This document shows positions 43,773 to 52,042 of a stretch of DNA of 61,943 bases, piece by piece. Origin of the DNA: Prevotella sp. UBA2754. Lineage in GTDB: Bacteria; Bacteroidota; Bacteroidia; Bacteroidales; Bacteroidaceae. The notes under the pieces are model-generated. The model was not told the origin of the DNA. It was given only the letters and a program-made list of their open reading frames with translations, and made no database searches. The position numbers and the translations under genes are program-made. Location: NCBI GenBank assembly GCA_002353295.1, contig DEJG01000015.1:1-61943 (forward strand), read 5' to 3'. Every line of letters begins with the position of its first letter. The stretch's first letter is position 1.

Positions 43773-43829
43773 GATGCAAAATTAACCTATATTTTCCACT
43801 TAACGTTCGATTATTTCGTTTTTTTTCAA

Positions 43830-43837
43830 TAATTTTG
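43830..43837 (+). promoter_or_regulatory. -7 box of the OMP-lptC-CNNM operon
   Basis: TAATTTTG, 33 bases before the ATG at 43871. Confidence 0.6.
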
Positions 43838-43870
43838 CATCCCGAAATCGTATTATAAACGAAAAATAGA

Positions 43871-45157
43871 ATGAAGAAATTGCTTTTAAGTGGCCTGCTG
43901 CTGGGCTTTGGCGTCATGTCGATGATGGCTCAGAGTGGTACAAAATCTCCGTATAGTCAGTATGGATTAGGTGTCCTTTCCGATCAATCACAGGGTTTCA
44001 ACCGTGCTATGGGTGGTGTATTCCAAGGCTTCCGCAGTGGAAATCAGGTGAACATGCAGAATCCTGCTTCATACTCAGCAGTTGACTCGTTGAGTATGAT
44101 TTTTGATCTGGGTGTATCGGGAACATTAACCAATTTCAAGGAAGGTGATGCAAAGGTAAATGCTAAGACAGCCAACTTCGAATATGCCACAGCTTTGTTT
44201 CGTGTGCTCCCTAAATTCGGTGTCAGTATTGGTATCGTACCATATTCAAATATAGGCTATTCCTATTCAACGACACAGAAGATCGGTACGTCGACAACAA
44301 CAAGCACTTTTTCTTTTGATGGCGAAGGCGGTTTGCATCAAGCCTATCTCGGTTTGGGTTTCGAAGTGTTTAAAGGGCTTTCTTTGGGTGCCAATATCTC
44401 TTACTTTTGGGGAAGTATGGAGCGAAATATCATTGTGGCCAGCAGTGATGCTTATGTAAAGACGCTGGCCAAACAGTATGGTGCAGATATCAGCAGTTAT
44501 AAACTGGATTTTGGTGCGCAGTATCAGCATAAGATTGGTAAGAATGATCTGTTGACGGTAGGAGCTACTTTCGGGCTGGGGCATAAACTGAATGCTGATC
44601 CCTATCTGCTGGTGACTAATACCGACACGCAGACAGGTGTGGTAGCACTGGCAGGCGACTCCATCCAAAACGGCCTGTCTATCCCCATGACCATCGGTGC
44701 AGGTGTTGCCTATACGCTGAACAAGAAACTGACCGTAGGAGTCGACTATCAGTTGCAGCGCTGGAGCAAGGAGTCGTATCCTGTAGTGGACGAGACCAAT
44801 AATAAGTTCCAGTTGTCCGACAACTATTTCAAAGATATGCACAAGTTGGCAATCGGTGCCGACTGGGTGCCCTCAGCAATGAGTCGGCGCTTCTTAAGCA
44901 GAGTACATTATCGTATCGGTGCATCCTATACTACACCTTATTTAAAAATAAAGGGCCAGGACGGTCCTAAAGAAATGACGGTGAGTGCAGGTTTTGGTAT
45001 TCCTCTTGTCAACGCTTGGAATAATCGTTCTGTGTTGAATGTCAGTTTCCAGTGGACTAATATGTCTGCAAAGAATCTTGTGACGGAAAATCAGTTCCGT
45101 GTGACGATAGGTCTGACCTTCAATGAACGCTGGTTTGCTAAATGGAAAGTCGACTGA
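43871..45157 (+). CDS. Outer-membrane beta-barrel protein (FadL-like)
   Basis: 428 residues with a signal peptide (MKKLLLSGLLLGFGVMSMMA). The mature start SPYSQYGLGVLSDQSQGFNRAMGG and the MQNPASYSAVDSLSMIFDLG block are typical of FadL-like barrels in Bacteroidetes. Alternating hydrophobic strands continue to a Phe/Trp-rich C-terminus. Transport of hydrophobic compounds is possible but not shown. It is the first gene of a unit with lptC, whose ATG overlaps its stop by one base, and the CNNM/CorC gene, which suggests a link to envelope assembly. Confidence 0.75.
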   Translation: MKKLLLSGLLLGFGVMSMMAQSGTKSPYSQYGLGVLSDQSQGFNRAMGGVFQGFRSGNQVNMQNPASYSAVDSLSMIFDLGVSGTLTNFKEGDAKVNAKTANFEYATALFRVLPKFGVSIGIVPYSNIGYSYSTTQKIGTSTTTSTFSFDGEGGLHQAYLGLGFEVFKGLSLGANISYFWGSMERNIIVASSDAYVKTLAKQYGADISSYKLDFGAQYQHKIGKNDLLTVGATFGLGHKLNADPYLLVTNTDTQTGVVALAGDSIQNGLSIPMTIGAGVAYTLNKKLTVGVDYQLQRWSKESYPVVDETNNKFQLSDNYFKDMHKLAIGADWVPSAMSRRFLSRVHYRIGASYTTPYLKIKGQDGPKEMTVSAGFGIPLVNAWNNRSVLNVSFQWTNMSAKNLVTENQFRVTIGLTFNERWFAKWKVD

Positions 45158-45828
45158 TGCGGTTTTGGCTTTTGGCTTTTGGCGTTTGGCTTTTGGTGGT
45201 TGCCTGTGAGCAACCACGTGAGCATACAGCGCCTGCCATTCACGAGCGCGACTCAGTATCGATGATGACCACATACGGAGTCAATACATTGATATCCGAT
45301 TCTGGTGTTATTAAATATCGTATAGTGACGGAGCGTTGGGATGTGAATACCATCAAGGTGCCAAGTCGTTGGACGTTCGAACGGGGTATTTTCCTAGAAC
45401 AGTTTGACGAAAAATTCCATATCGAAGGTTATATCTTTGCTGACACGGCATGGTATTACGACCAGTTGAAACTCTGGGAGTTAAGGGGGCGTGTACGTAT
45501 ACGGAATGTCAACGGATTGGTGTTCCGTAGTGAGGAACTTTTCTGGGATGGCATGAAACATGAATTCTACTCCCACAAATTCTCAAGAGTAGTTACTCCA
45601 GAGCGCGAGTTGGAGGGCACCTATTTCCGAAGTGACGAACATATGCGACATTACGAAGTGTCTAATAGTGTGGGCTCTTTTCAATCAGAGGACTTAGAAC
45701 CAGAACAGGAAGAACCTGCAAAAGAACCAGACAAGAATAAAAATGCTGCTGATACGGCTAAGCAGGAAAAGCCCATGCGACCTGCTGCAGTGAAGCATAA
45801 GGCAACAACAAAAACAGCACGCCCATGA
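45157..45828 (+). CDS. lptC: LPS export protein LptC
   Basis: 223 residues from the ATG at 45157, which overlaps the previous stop (TGATG). It starts MRFWLLAFGVWLLVVACEQ, so it has a lipobox-like VVAC end. The mature beta-jellyroll (YRIVTERWDVNT, FEGRGIFLEQ-type strands, GYIFADTAWYYDQLKLWELRG) matches LptC, which relays lipopolysaccharide from LptBFG to LptA across the periplasm. A charged C-terminal tail (about 185-223) is rich in Lys/Glu. Six 7-bp repeats encode most of the signal peptide, an unstable place for an important gene. It overlaps the next gene by four bases. Confidence 0.82.
   Translation: MRFWLLAFGVWLLVVACEQPREHTAPAIHERDSVSMMTTYGVNTLISDSGVIKYRIVTERWDVNTIKVPSRWTFERGIFLEQFDEKFHIEGYIFADTAWYYDQLKLWELRGRVRIRNVNGLVFRSEELFWDGMKHEFYSHKFSRVVTPERELEGTYFRSDEHMRHYEVSNSVGSFQSEDLEPEQEEPAKEPDKNKNAADTAKQEKPMRPAAVKHKATTKTARP
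45161..45202. repeat. Six 7-bp tandem repeats in the lptC signal peptide
   Basis: GGTTTTG, GCTTTTG, GCTTTTG, GCGTTTG, GCTTTTG, GTGGTTG run without gaps and begin one base after the ATG codon's end region. Gain or loss of one unit shifts the lptC frame; three units (21 bases) keep it. Confidence 0.75.
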
Positions 45829-47138
45829 CAACACTCATCATAGGACTCATCATTACCATGATATTCTCCGCCTTTTTCTCAGGTATGGAGATTGCGTTTG
45901 TGTCAAGTAACCGTCTGCGTGCGGAGATGGACCGTGAAAAGAATGGACTTTCTCAGAAAGCTATGGCTTACTTCTATCAGCATCCCAACAATTTCGTGAG
46001 TACGATGCTGGTAGGCAACAATATCGCATTGGTCATATACGGTATCCTCTTTGCCCGTATTTTTGATGCAACACTTTTCAGCGGACTGAGTGACGGGTTC
46101 CGTGTGACAGCCGATACGCTGTTGTCAACGGTCGTCGTCCTTTTTACGGGTGAATTTCTGCCTAAAACTATTTTTAAGGCAAGTCCCAATTCGATGCTCA
46201 CCTTCTTTGCTGTGCCGGCGTGGATATGCTATGTCATTCTTTACCCCATATCGCGTGTCGCAACCCAATTATCGCGTGGGTTGATGCGATTATTCGGTGT
46301 CAGGATTCCCAAAGAAGAACAGGATAAGGAATTTTCGAAGGTGGATCTTGATTATCTGGTACAGTCGAGTATTGACAATGCAGAGAATGAGGACGATATA
46401 GAGGACGAAGTAAAGATTTTCCACAATGCGCTTGATTTTTCAGATACAAAAGTGCGCGACTGTATGGTTCCCCGAACAGAGATTGATGCAGTGGACATCG
46501 AGGATTGCACGATGGAACAACTGCTGAATAAGTATGTAGAAAGCGGACATTCCAAAATTGTGGTCTATCGTGACGACATAGATCATATCATCGGCTATGT
46601 GCACAGTTCTGATCTCTTTCGTTTAAACATAGATAACTCTCAACTCATTCCCGAGCAGAGTTCGCCTACCCGTAGCCTTTCAAGTCTCAAGTCTCAACTG
46701 GTCAGAGATATGCCCTATGTTCCAGAAACGATGGCAGCCAGCAAATTGATGCATACTTTCTTGCAGCAAAAGAAGTCTTTGGCAGTCGTTATTGACGAGT
46801 TTGGTGGAACCAGTGGTTTGGTCAGTCTGGAAGATATTGTTGAGGAAATATTCGGTGACATCGAAGATGAACATGACAATACCCGCTATGTGGCCAAGGA
46901 ACTTGGTGATGGGGAGTTTATGTTGTCAGCGCGTCTGGAGATTGAGAAAGTCAATGAACTCTTCGGTATAGACTTGCCAGAGAGCGATGAATATATGACG
47001 GTTGGGGGACTTATCTTGCATGAGTATCAGAGTTTCCCAAAACTCAACGAAGTAGTGAAAATTGGTCGCTTTGAGTTTAAAATCGTCAAGAATACCATGA
47101 CAAAAATAGAATTAGTAAGGCTAAAAGTGACGGAATAA
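45825..47138 (+). CDS. CNNM/CorC-family membrane protein (hemolysin-C-like, GldE-like)
   Basis: 437 residues: DUF21 with four membrane helices (about 1-180), a CBS pair (about 205-345, CMVPRTEIDAVDI and VIDEFGGTSGLVSLEDIVEEIFGDI) and a C-terminal CorC_HlyC domain (about 355-437). The family includes Mg/Co efflux proteins and GldE; the ion is not known here. The linker between the two CBS motifs (about residues 270-293) is enlarged by a repeat element shared with uvrA. It overlaps lptC by four bases; ppiD follows under its own promoter. Confidence 0.88.
   Translation: MTTLIIGLIITMIFSAFFSGMEIAFVSSNRLRAEMDREKNGLSQKAMAYFYQHPNNFVSTMLVGNNIALVIYGILFARIFDATLFSGLSDGFRVTADTLLSTVVVLFTGEFLPKTIFKASPNSMLTFFAVPAWICYVILYPISRVATQLSRGLMRLFGVRIPKEEQDKEFSKVDLDYLVQSSIDNAENEDDIEDEVKIFHNALDFSDTKVRDCMVPRTEIDAVDIEDCTMEQLLNKYVESGHSKIVVYRDDIDHIIGYVHSSDLFRLNIDNSQLIPEQSSPTRSLSSLKSQLVRDMPYVPETMAASKLMHTFLQQKKSLAVVIDEFGGTSGLVSLEDIVEEIFGDIEDEHDNTRYVAKELGDGEFMLSARLEIEKVNELFGIDLPESDEYMTVGGLILHEYQSFPKLNEVVKIGRFEFKIVKNTMTKIELVRLKVTE
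46634..46701. repeat. Copy 1 of a 34-bp core flanked by 7-bp repeats, inside the CNNM/CorC gene
   Basis: Core 46647-46680 begins ATTCCCGAGC and ends CGCCTACCCGTAGCCTTT. It matches 30 of 34 bases of the copy in uvrA (59173-59206). Left flank: TAACTCT, CAACTCA; right flank: CAAGTCT, CAAGTCT, CAACTGG, all in 7-bp register. The core contains a small hairpin CGAGC-AGA-GTTCG with one G.U pair. Read in frame it adds about 20 residues between the CBS motifs. Confidence 0.8.
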
Positions 47139-47158
47139 ATTAAATTTTTCGTTTTATT

Positions 47159-47189
47159 TTTGCCGTTTGATATAAATTTTGTAATTTTG
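47159..47189 (+). promoter_or_regulatory. ppiD promoter
   Basis: TTTG (47159-47162), a 19-base spacer and TAATTTTG (47182-47189), an exact consensus match, 52 bases before the ATG. Confidence 0.75.
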
Positions 47190-47241
47190 TCGGCTGAATC
47201 TGAAATAGAAGAAAATAAAAACAAAATAAATAAAGCTAAAA

Positions 47242-49386
47242 ATGGCAGCAATAGGAAAAATTAGAAGCTGGGGGCCCGTTCTCGCTACTGTGATCGGTTT
47301 AGCCCTGTTTGCATTTATTGCCGAGGAAGCTTTTCGCTCTTGTGAAGCTACAGGTAACGAAAAGCGTCAGCAAGTCGGCGAAGTATTAGGTAAGAAAATC
47401 TCCGTGCAGGATTTCCAGTCCTTGGTAGATGAGTATCAGTCGGTCATCAAAATGACTCAGGGACGTGATAATCTCAGTGAGGAGGAGCTGAATCAGGTGA
47501 AAGACCAGGTTTGGCAGCAGTATGTCAATAACGCAATTTTGGATGCTGAGGCAGAGAAATTGGGACTTACCGTTACCGATGAAGAACTGCAGAATGTTCT
47601 GAAGGCTGGTACAAACCCCATGCTGATGCAGACTCCGTTTGTCAATCAGCAGACCGGACGTTTTGACGTCACACAGCTTACCAAGTTCTTGGCAGACTAT
47701 AAGAAAATGCAAGATCAGCCACAACAGGCTCAGGCAGCAGAATCTTACAAACAGATTTACGATTACTGGAAGTTTATAGAGAAACAACTCCGTCAGAACA
47801 TTTTGGGTACAAAGTATCAGACGCTTCTCTCACAATGTCTCTTCTCTAATCCTGTTTCAGCTAAGATGGCTTTCGAATCTCAGAACCAGGAAAGCAACAT
47901 CCTATTGGCTGCTTTGCCTTATTCTGCAATCAAGGATAGTGATATTGAAGTGAAGGAGAGCGATGTTAAGGCAAAATATGATGAGCAGAAAGAGATGTTC
48001 CGTCAGTATGTAGAGAGTCGTGACATCAAGTATGTTGACTTTCAGGTATTGCCTTCTTCTGCAGACCGTACTGCTTTGATGAAGACCATCAATGATGCTC
48101 GTCAGAAACTGGAGAGTGGAGCTGCTCCTGCAGAAGTAGTTCGTAAGGCTCAGTCACAGGTTGCTTATACAGGAATTGCTGCTACAAAGCGTGCTTTTGC
48201 TCCCGATATTGCAAGCAAGCTCGACTCTATGCAGGTAGGTCAGGTGAGTGCCCCCTTCGAAACAGCCTATGACAACACCATCAATGTTGTGAAGCTCATT
48301 GAGAAGGTTCAGGCTCCAGACTCCATAGAGTATCGTCAGATTCAAGTGGGTGGTGAGACGGTTGATGCAGCTCGCAAGACAGCCGATAGTATTTACACTG
48401 CATTAAAGGGAGGTGCAGACTTCGAGGCTCTTGCTAAGAAGTATGGACAGACTGGTGAGAAACAGTGGTTGACATCGTCTATGTATGAGAATGCACCTTC
48501 TATCGATGCGGATTCAAAGGCATATCTCACATCTTTAACCACTTTGGCAGTTAATGACGCTAAGAATGTTGAGTTTTCACAAGGTAACATCATTGTTCAG
48601 GTAACCAACCGTAAGGCTATGGTTACCAAGTATGACGCTGCAGTGATTAAGCATACCATCGACTTCTCAAAGGATACGTATTCACAGGCTTATAATAAGT
48701 TTAGCCAGTATGTGAGCGAGAATAAGACTCTGGAAGGTCTTGAGAAGAATGCACAGAAGTTTGGCTTCCGTGTTCAGGAGCGTAAGGATCTCTTCAACTC
48801 AGAGCATAATGTTGCTGGCCTGCGTTCAACCCGTGATGCAATGAAGTGGATTTTCGATGCTAAGGAAGGTGAGGTATCTCCTCTCTATGAGTGTGGTAAT
48901 AACGATCACCTGATAGTAATCGCTCTGACAAAGATTCATCCAGAAGGTTATCGTGATTTGGCAGCTGTAGAGGAACAGTTGAAGCAGGAAGTTATTCGCG
49001 ATAAGAAATTTGCTAAGGCTGCTGAGATGCTGAAAGGTGTTAATTCTATTGATGCTGCTAAGCAGAAAGGTGCTGTAGTTGACAGCGTTCGTCAGATTAC
49101 TTTCTCTGCTCCTGTTTTCGTACAGGCTACAGGTACCAGCGAACCTGCCTTGAGCGGTGCAGTTGCTGCTGCTAAGGCTGGTCAGTTCAGTGCTGCTCCT
49201 GTGAAGGGCAATGGCGGTGCTTTCCTCTTCAAAGTGCTTGACAAGAAACAGCGTGAAGGCGCTAAGTTCGATGCCAAGCAACAGCTGGATCAGTTGAAGC
49301 AGCAGGCTATGCAGGCTGCCAGCCGTTTCATGAACGAACTCTATTTGAAGGCTGACGTAGTGGACAACCGCTACCTGTTCTTCTAA
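47242..49386 (+). CDS. ppiD: PpiD-like periplasmic peptidyl-prolyl isomerase/chaperone
   Basis: 714 residues: N-terminal membrane anchor (GPVLATVIGLALFAFIAEEA), a SurA-type chaperone region (about 45-250), a parvulin PPIase domain (about 345-450, IEYRQIQVGGE to GNIIVQVTNRK), and a C-terminal chaperone segment. It should help outer-membrane and periplasmic proteins fold after Sec export, as PpiD does at SecYEG. Codon use is regular. It is transcribed from its own consensus promoter and ends at a strong terminator (49411-49443). Confidence 0.85.
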   Translation: MAAIGKIRSWGPVLATVIGLALFAFIAEEAFRSCEATGNEKRQQVGEVLGKKISVQDFQSLVDEYQSVIKMTQGRDNLSEEELNQVKDQVWQQYVNNAILDAEAEKLGLTVTDEELQNVLKAGTNPMLMQTPFVNQQTGRFDVTQLTKFLADYKKMQDQPQQAQAAESYKQIYDYWKFIEKQLRQNILGTKYQTLLSQCLFSNPVSAKMAFESQNQESNILLAALPYSAIKDSDIEVKESDVKAKYDEQKEMFRQYVESRDIKYVDFQVLPSSADRTALMKTINDARQKLESGAAPAEVVRKAQSQVAYTGIAATKRAFAPDIASKLDSMQVGQVSAPFETAYDNTINVVKLIEKVQAPDSIEYRQIQVGGETVDAARKTADSIYTALKGGADFEALAKKYGQTGEKQWLTSSMYENAPSIDADSKAYLTSLTTLAVNDAKNVEFSQGNIIVQVTNRKAMVTKYDAAVIKHTIDFSKDTYSQAYNKFSQYVSENKTLEGLEKNAQKFGFRVQERKDLFNSEHNVAGLRSTRDAMKWIFDAKEGEVSPLYECGNNDHLIVIALTKIHPEGYRDLAAVEEQLKQEVIRDKKFAKAAEMLKGVNSIDAAKQKGAVVDSVRQITFSAPVFVQATGTSEPALSGAVAAAKAGQFSAAPVKGNGGAFLFKVLDKKQREGAKFDAKQQLDQLKQQAMQAASRFMNELYLKADVVDNRYLFF

Positions 49387-49410
49387 GGTAGTTTGACAAG
49401 ATAAGAAAAT

Positions 49411-49443
49411 CCCGATAATTCTTGGCAATTATCGGGATTTTTT
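49411..49443 (+). terminator. ppiD terminator
   Basis: CCCGATAATT (49411-49420) pairs exactly with AATTATCGGG (49427-49436), followed by ATTTTTTT. A classical intrinsic terminator. Confidence 0.9.
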
Positions 49444-49468
49444 GTACCTTTGACTTCGTCGAAGGTAC
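49444..49468 (+). promoter_or_regulatory. Palindromic -7 box in the pheT leader region
   Basis: GTACCTTTGAC (49444-49454) and GTCGAAGGTAC (49458-49468) form a hairpin with one G.T pair; the left arm includes TACCTTTG. A smaller hairpin (TCTCG..CGAGA) follows at once. It may be a weak upstream promoter or a leader structure. Confidence 0.35.
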
Positions 49469-49494
49469 TCTCGTTCGAGAAAACTCAAATAAAA

Positions 49495-49526
49495 TTTGGT
49501 TTTCTTCTCACTTATTCGTACCTTTG
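49495..49526 (+). promoter_or_regulatory. pheT promoter
   Basis: TTTG (49495-49498), a 20-base spacer and TACCTTTG (49519-49526), 31 bases before the pheT ATG. Confidence 0.75.
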
Positions 49527-49557
49527 TGCCCGATTTCGAAAATAACATATCATTGCA

Positions 49558-52005
49558 ATGAATATATCGTATAAATGGTTGAAGGAGTACGTGGATTTTG
49601 ATCTCACACCACAGCAGGTGTGTGATGCCCTGACTTCTACAGGTCTGGAAGTCGACGCACTCGAGGAAGTACAGAGTATCAAAGGTGGACTGAAAGGATT
49701 GTATGTAGGTAAAGTGCTGACTTGCGAAATGCATCCCAATAGTGACCACCTGCACGTAACAACGGTAGACTTGGGTAAAGGTGAGCCTTCTCAGATTGTA
49801 TGTGGTGCGCCTAATGTGGCAGCCGGCCAGAAGGTGATTGTTGCTGACTTGGGTTGCGTGTTGTATGATGGTGACAAGGAATTCGTCATCAAGAAATCCA
49901 AACTTCGCGGTGTGGATTCATGTGGTATGATCTGTGCCGAAGACGAGATTGGTATCGGCACTTCGCATGATGGTATTATCGTGTTGCCTGAGGATGCTCA
50001 GGTAGGTATGCCTGCTGCTGAGTATTATCACTTGGAGAGTGATTGGCTTATTGAGGTGGACATCACCGCTAACCGTGCTGATGCCTTGAGCCACTGGGGT
50101 GTTGCCCGTGATTTGTATGCTTGGTTGAAGCAGAATGGCTACCAAACAGCTACTCATAAACCCGTGGTCAACGATTTTGTCGTTGACAATCATGATTTGC
50201 CTATCGAAGTAAAGATTGAGAACACCGAGGCATGCAAGCGTTATGCTTGTGTCAGCATCACCGGTTGTGATGTTAAGGAGAGTCCTGAATGGTTGAAGAA
50301 TAAACTGAGTGTGATTGGATTACGTCCAATCAATAATATCGTGGATATCACCAACTATGTGATGATGGCTCTTGGACAGCCATTGCATTGTTTCGATGCC
50401 GATATGGTGAAGGGACATCAGATTGTGGTGAAGACCATGCCCGAGGGCACTCCCTTCCAAACATTGGACGGTGTAGAACATAAACTGTCAGACCGTGATT
50501 TGGCTATCTGCAACGCTGAAGAACCCATGTGTATCGCTGGCGTTTTCGGCGGAAAGGGTAGTGGAACGTATGAAACAACAAAGAATGTGGTGTTAGAAAG
50601 TGCCTATTTCCATCCTACATGGATTCGTAAGTCGGCTCGCCGTCATGGCTTGAGCACAGATGCTTCGTTCCGTTTTGAGCGTGGTATCGATCCCAATGGT
50701 ACGATTGAGGCACTGAAGTATGCTGCCATCCTCTGTAAGGAACTGGCGGGAGGTAAGGTTTCAATGGAGATAAAGGATGTTTATCCAGAGAAGATAGAAG
50801 ATGCCATTGTAGATTTGAAGTATGATTATGTTCACAATCTCATCGGTAAAGAGATAGGTGTTGACAATATCAAGAATATCTGCCAGTCGTTGGAGATGAA
50901 AGTCTTGGACGAGAATGCCGAAGGTTTGAAGCTGCAGGTTCCTGCCTATCGTGTGGATGTTCAGCGTCCATGTGATGTGGTTGAGGATATTCTGCGCATC
51001 TATGGATATAATAATGTGGAGATTCCTACCCAGTTGAAGTCATCGCTGGTTATCAAAGGTGATGAAGACCAGAAGCATAAGCTGGCTAATCTTGTCAGCG
51101 AGCAGTTGGTGGGCGAGGGTTTCAATGAGATATTGAACAATTCGCTGACCAAGGGGGCTTACTATGGTGAAAGTGATACGCTCGTTCGTATCATGAATCC
51201 ATTGTCAACCGATTTGAATGTGATGCGCCAGACATTGCTCTATGGCGGATTGGAAAGCATCGAGCATAATGCCAAGCGTAAGAATGGTAACTGCCGTTTC
51301 TTCGAATTCGGTAATGTTTACTTCTTCTCGCCTGAGAAGCAGAACGACGAGAACCCTATGCAGGCCTACAAGGAGGAATATCACCTTGGACTTTGGTTGA
51401 CGGGTAAGCGTGTGGAAGGCTCGTGGGCTCATGCCAATGAAGATTCTTCTTTTGCCGAATTGAGTGCTTATGTTGAAAATATCCTAGCACGTATCGGTGT
51501 GCAACCAGGTATGCTGGTTCGCAAAAAATCAGAGAATGCCATATTCTCAGCAGGTTTACAAATAGAGAATCGTGGAGGAAAACAGCTGATTGAAATGGGC
51601 GTGTTGTCGAAGAAGGTGCAGAAAGCTGCAGACATTGATACGCCAGTCTATTATTGTGAGATGAACTGGACAGCATTGATGAAGGTAATCCGCAATAAGC
51701 AGGTTCTGTTTACAGAGATTGCCAAATATCCTGCCGTTAGTCGCGACCTTGCCCTTCTCATCGATCAAAATGTGGAATTCAGTCAGATTGAGGAGATAGC
51801 CCGTCAGACGGAGAAGAAATTGCTGAAGAAGGTAGAACTCTTTGATGTCTATGAAGGCAAGAACCTGCCAGCCGGCAAGAAGAGCTATGCCGTGAACTTC
51901 ATCCTGCAGGATGCTGAGAAGACCATGGGCGACAAGCAGATTGAAGCCATCATGCAGAAACTCATCAATAACCTCAAGCAGAAACTGGGTGCTGAGCTCC
52001 GCTAA
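49558..52005 (+). CDS. pheT: Phenylalanyl-tRNA synthetase beta subunit
   Basis: 815 residues. Domain order is standard: N-terminal B1 and the OB-fold tRNA-binding domain (about 40-155, LKGLYVGKVLTCEMHPNSDHL), B3/B4 editing domain (about 215-390, NNIVDITNYVMMALGQPLH), B5 (about 405-475), the catalytic-like core, and a C-terminal anticodon-binding FDX-ACB domain (about 720-815, KYPAVSRDLALLID). It works with PheS, which is not in the window. Transcribed from its own promoter; yebC follows 37 bases later across a 7-bp repeat array. Confidence 0.97.
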   Translation: MNISYKWLKEYVDFDLTPQQVCDALTSTGLEVDALEEVQSIKGGLKGLYVGKVLTCEMHPNSDHLHVTTVDLGKGEPSQIVCGAPNVAAGQKVIVADLGCVLYDGDKEFVIKKSKLRGVDSCGMICAEDEIGIGTSHDGIIVLPEDAQVGMPAAEYYHLESDWLIEVDITANRADALSHWGVARDLYAWLKQNGYQTATHKPVVNDFVVDNHDLPIEVKIENTEACKRYACVSITGCDVKESPEWLKNKLSVIGLRPINNIVDITNYVMMALGQPLHCFDADMVKGHQIVVKTMPEGTPFQTLDGVEHKLSDRDLAICNAEEPMCIAGVFGGKGSGTYETTKNVVLESAYFHPTWIRKSARRHGLSTDASFRFERGIDPNGTIEALKYAAILCKELAGGKVSMEIKDVYPEKIEDAIVDLKYDYVHNLIGKEIGVDNIKNICQSLEMKVLDENAEGLKLQVPAYRVDVQRPCDVVEDILRIYGYNNVEIPTQLKSSLVIKGDEDQKHKLANLVSEQLVGEGFNEILNNSLTKGAYYGESDTLVRIMNPLSTDLNVMRQTLLYGGLESIEHNAKRKNGNCRFFEFGNVYFFSPEKQNDENPMQAYKEEYHLGLWLTGKRVEGSWAHANEDSSFAELSAYVENILARIGVQPGMLVRKKSENAIFSAGLQIENRGGKQLIEMGVLSKKVQKAADIDTPVYYCEMNWTALMKVIRNKQVLFTEIAKYPAVSRDLALLIDQNVEFSQIEEIARQTEKKLLKKVELFDVYEGKNLPAGKKSYAVNFILQDAEKTMGDKQIEAIMQKLINNLKQKLGAELR

Positions 52006-52038
52006 CTATGAACTATGAATTATTAATTATGAATTAAA
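52004..52038. repeat. Five 7-bp tandem repeats between pheT and yebC
   Basis: AACTATG, AACTATG, AATTATT, AATTATG, AATTAAA begin inside the pheT stop codon (52003-52005) and fill the whole spacer up to five bases before the yebC ATG. Confidence 0.75.
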
Positions 52039-52042
52039 TACA

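Noticed and set aside
49444..49557. T-box leader for pheT
   Set aside because: No T-box sequence or specifier structure is visible and such leaders are not expected in Bacteroidetes.
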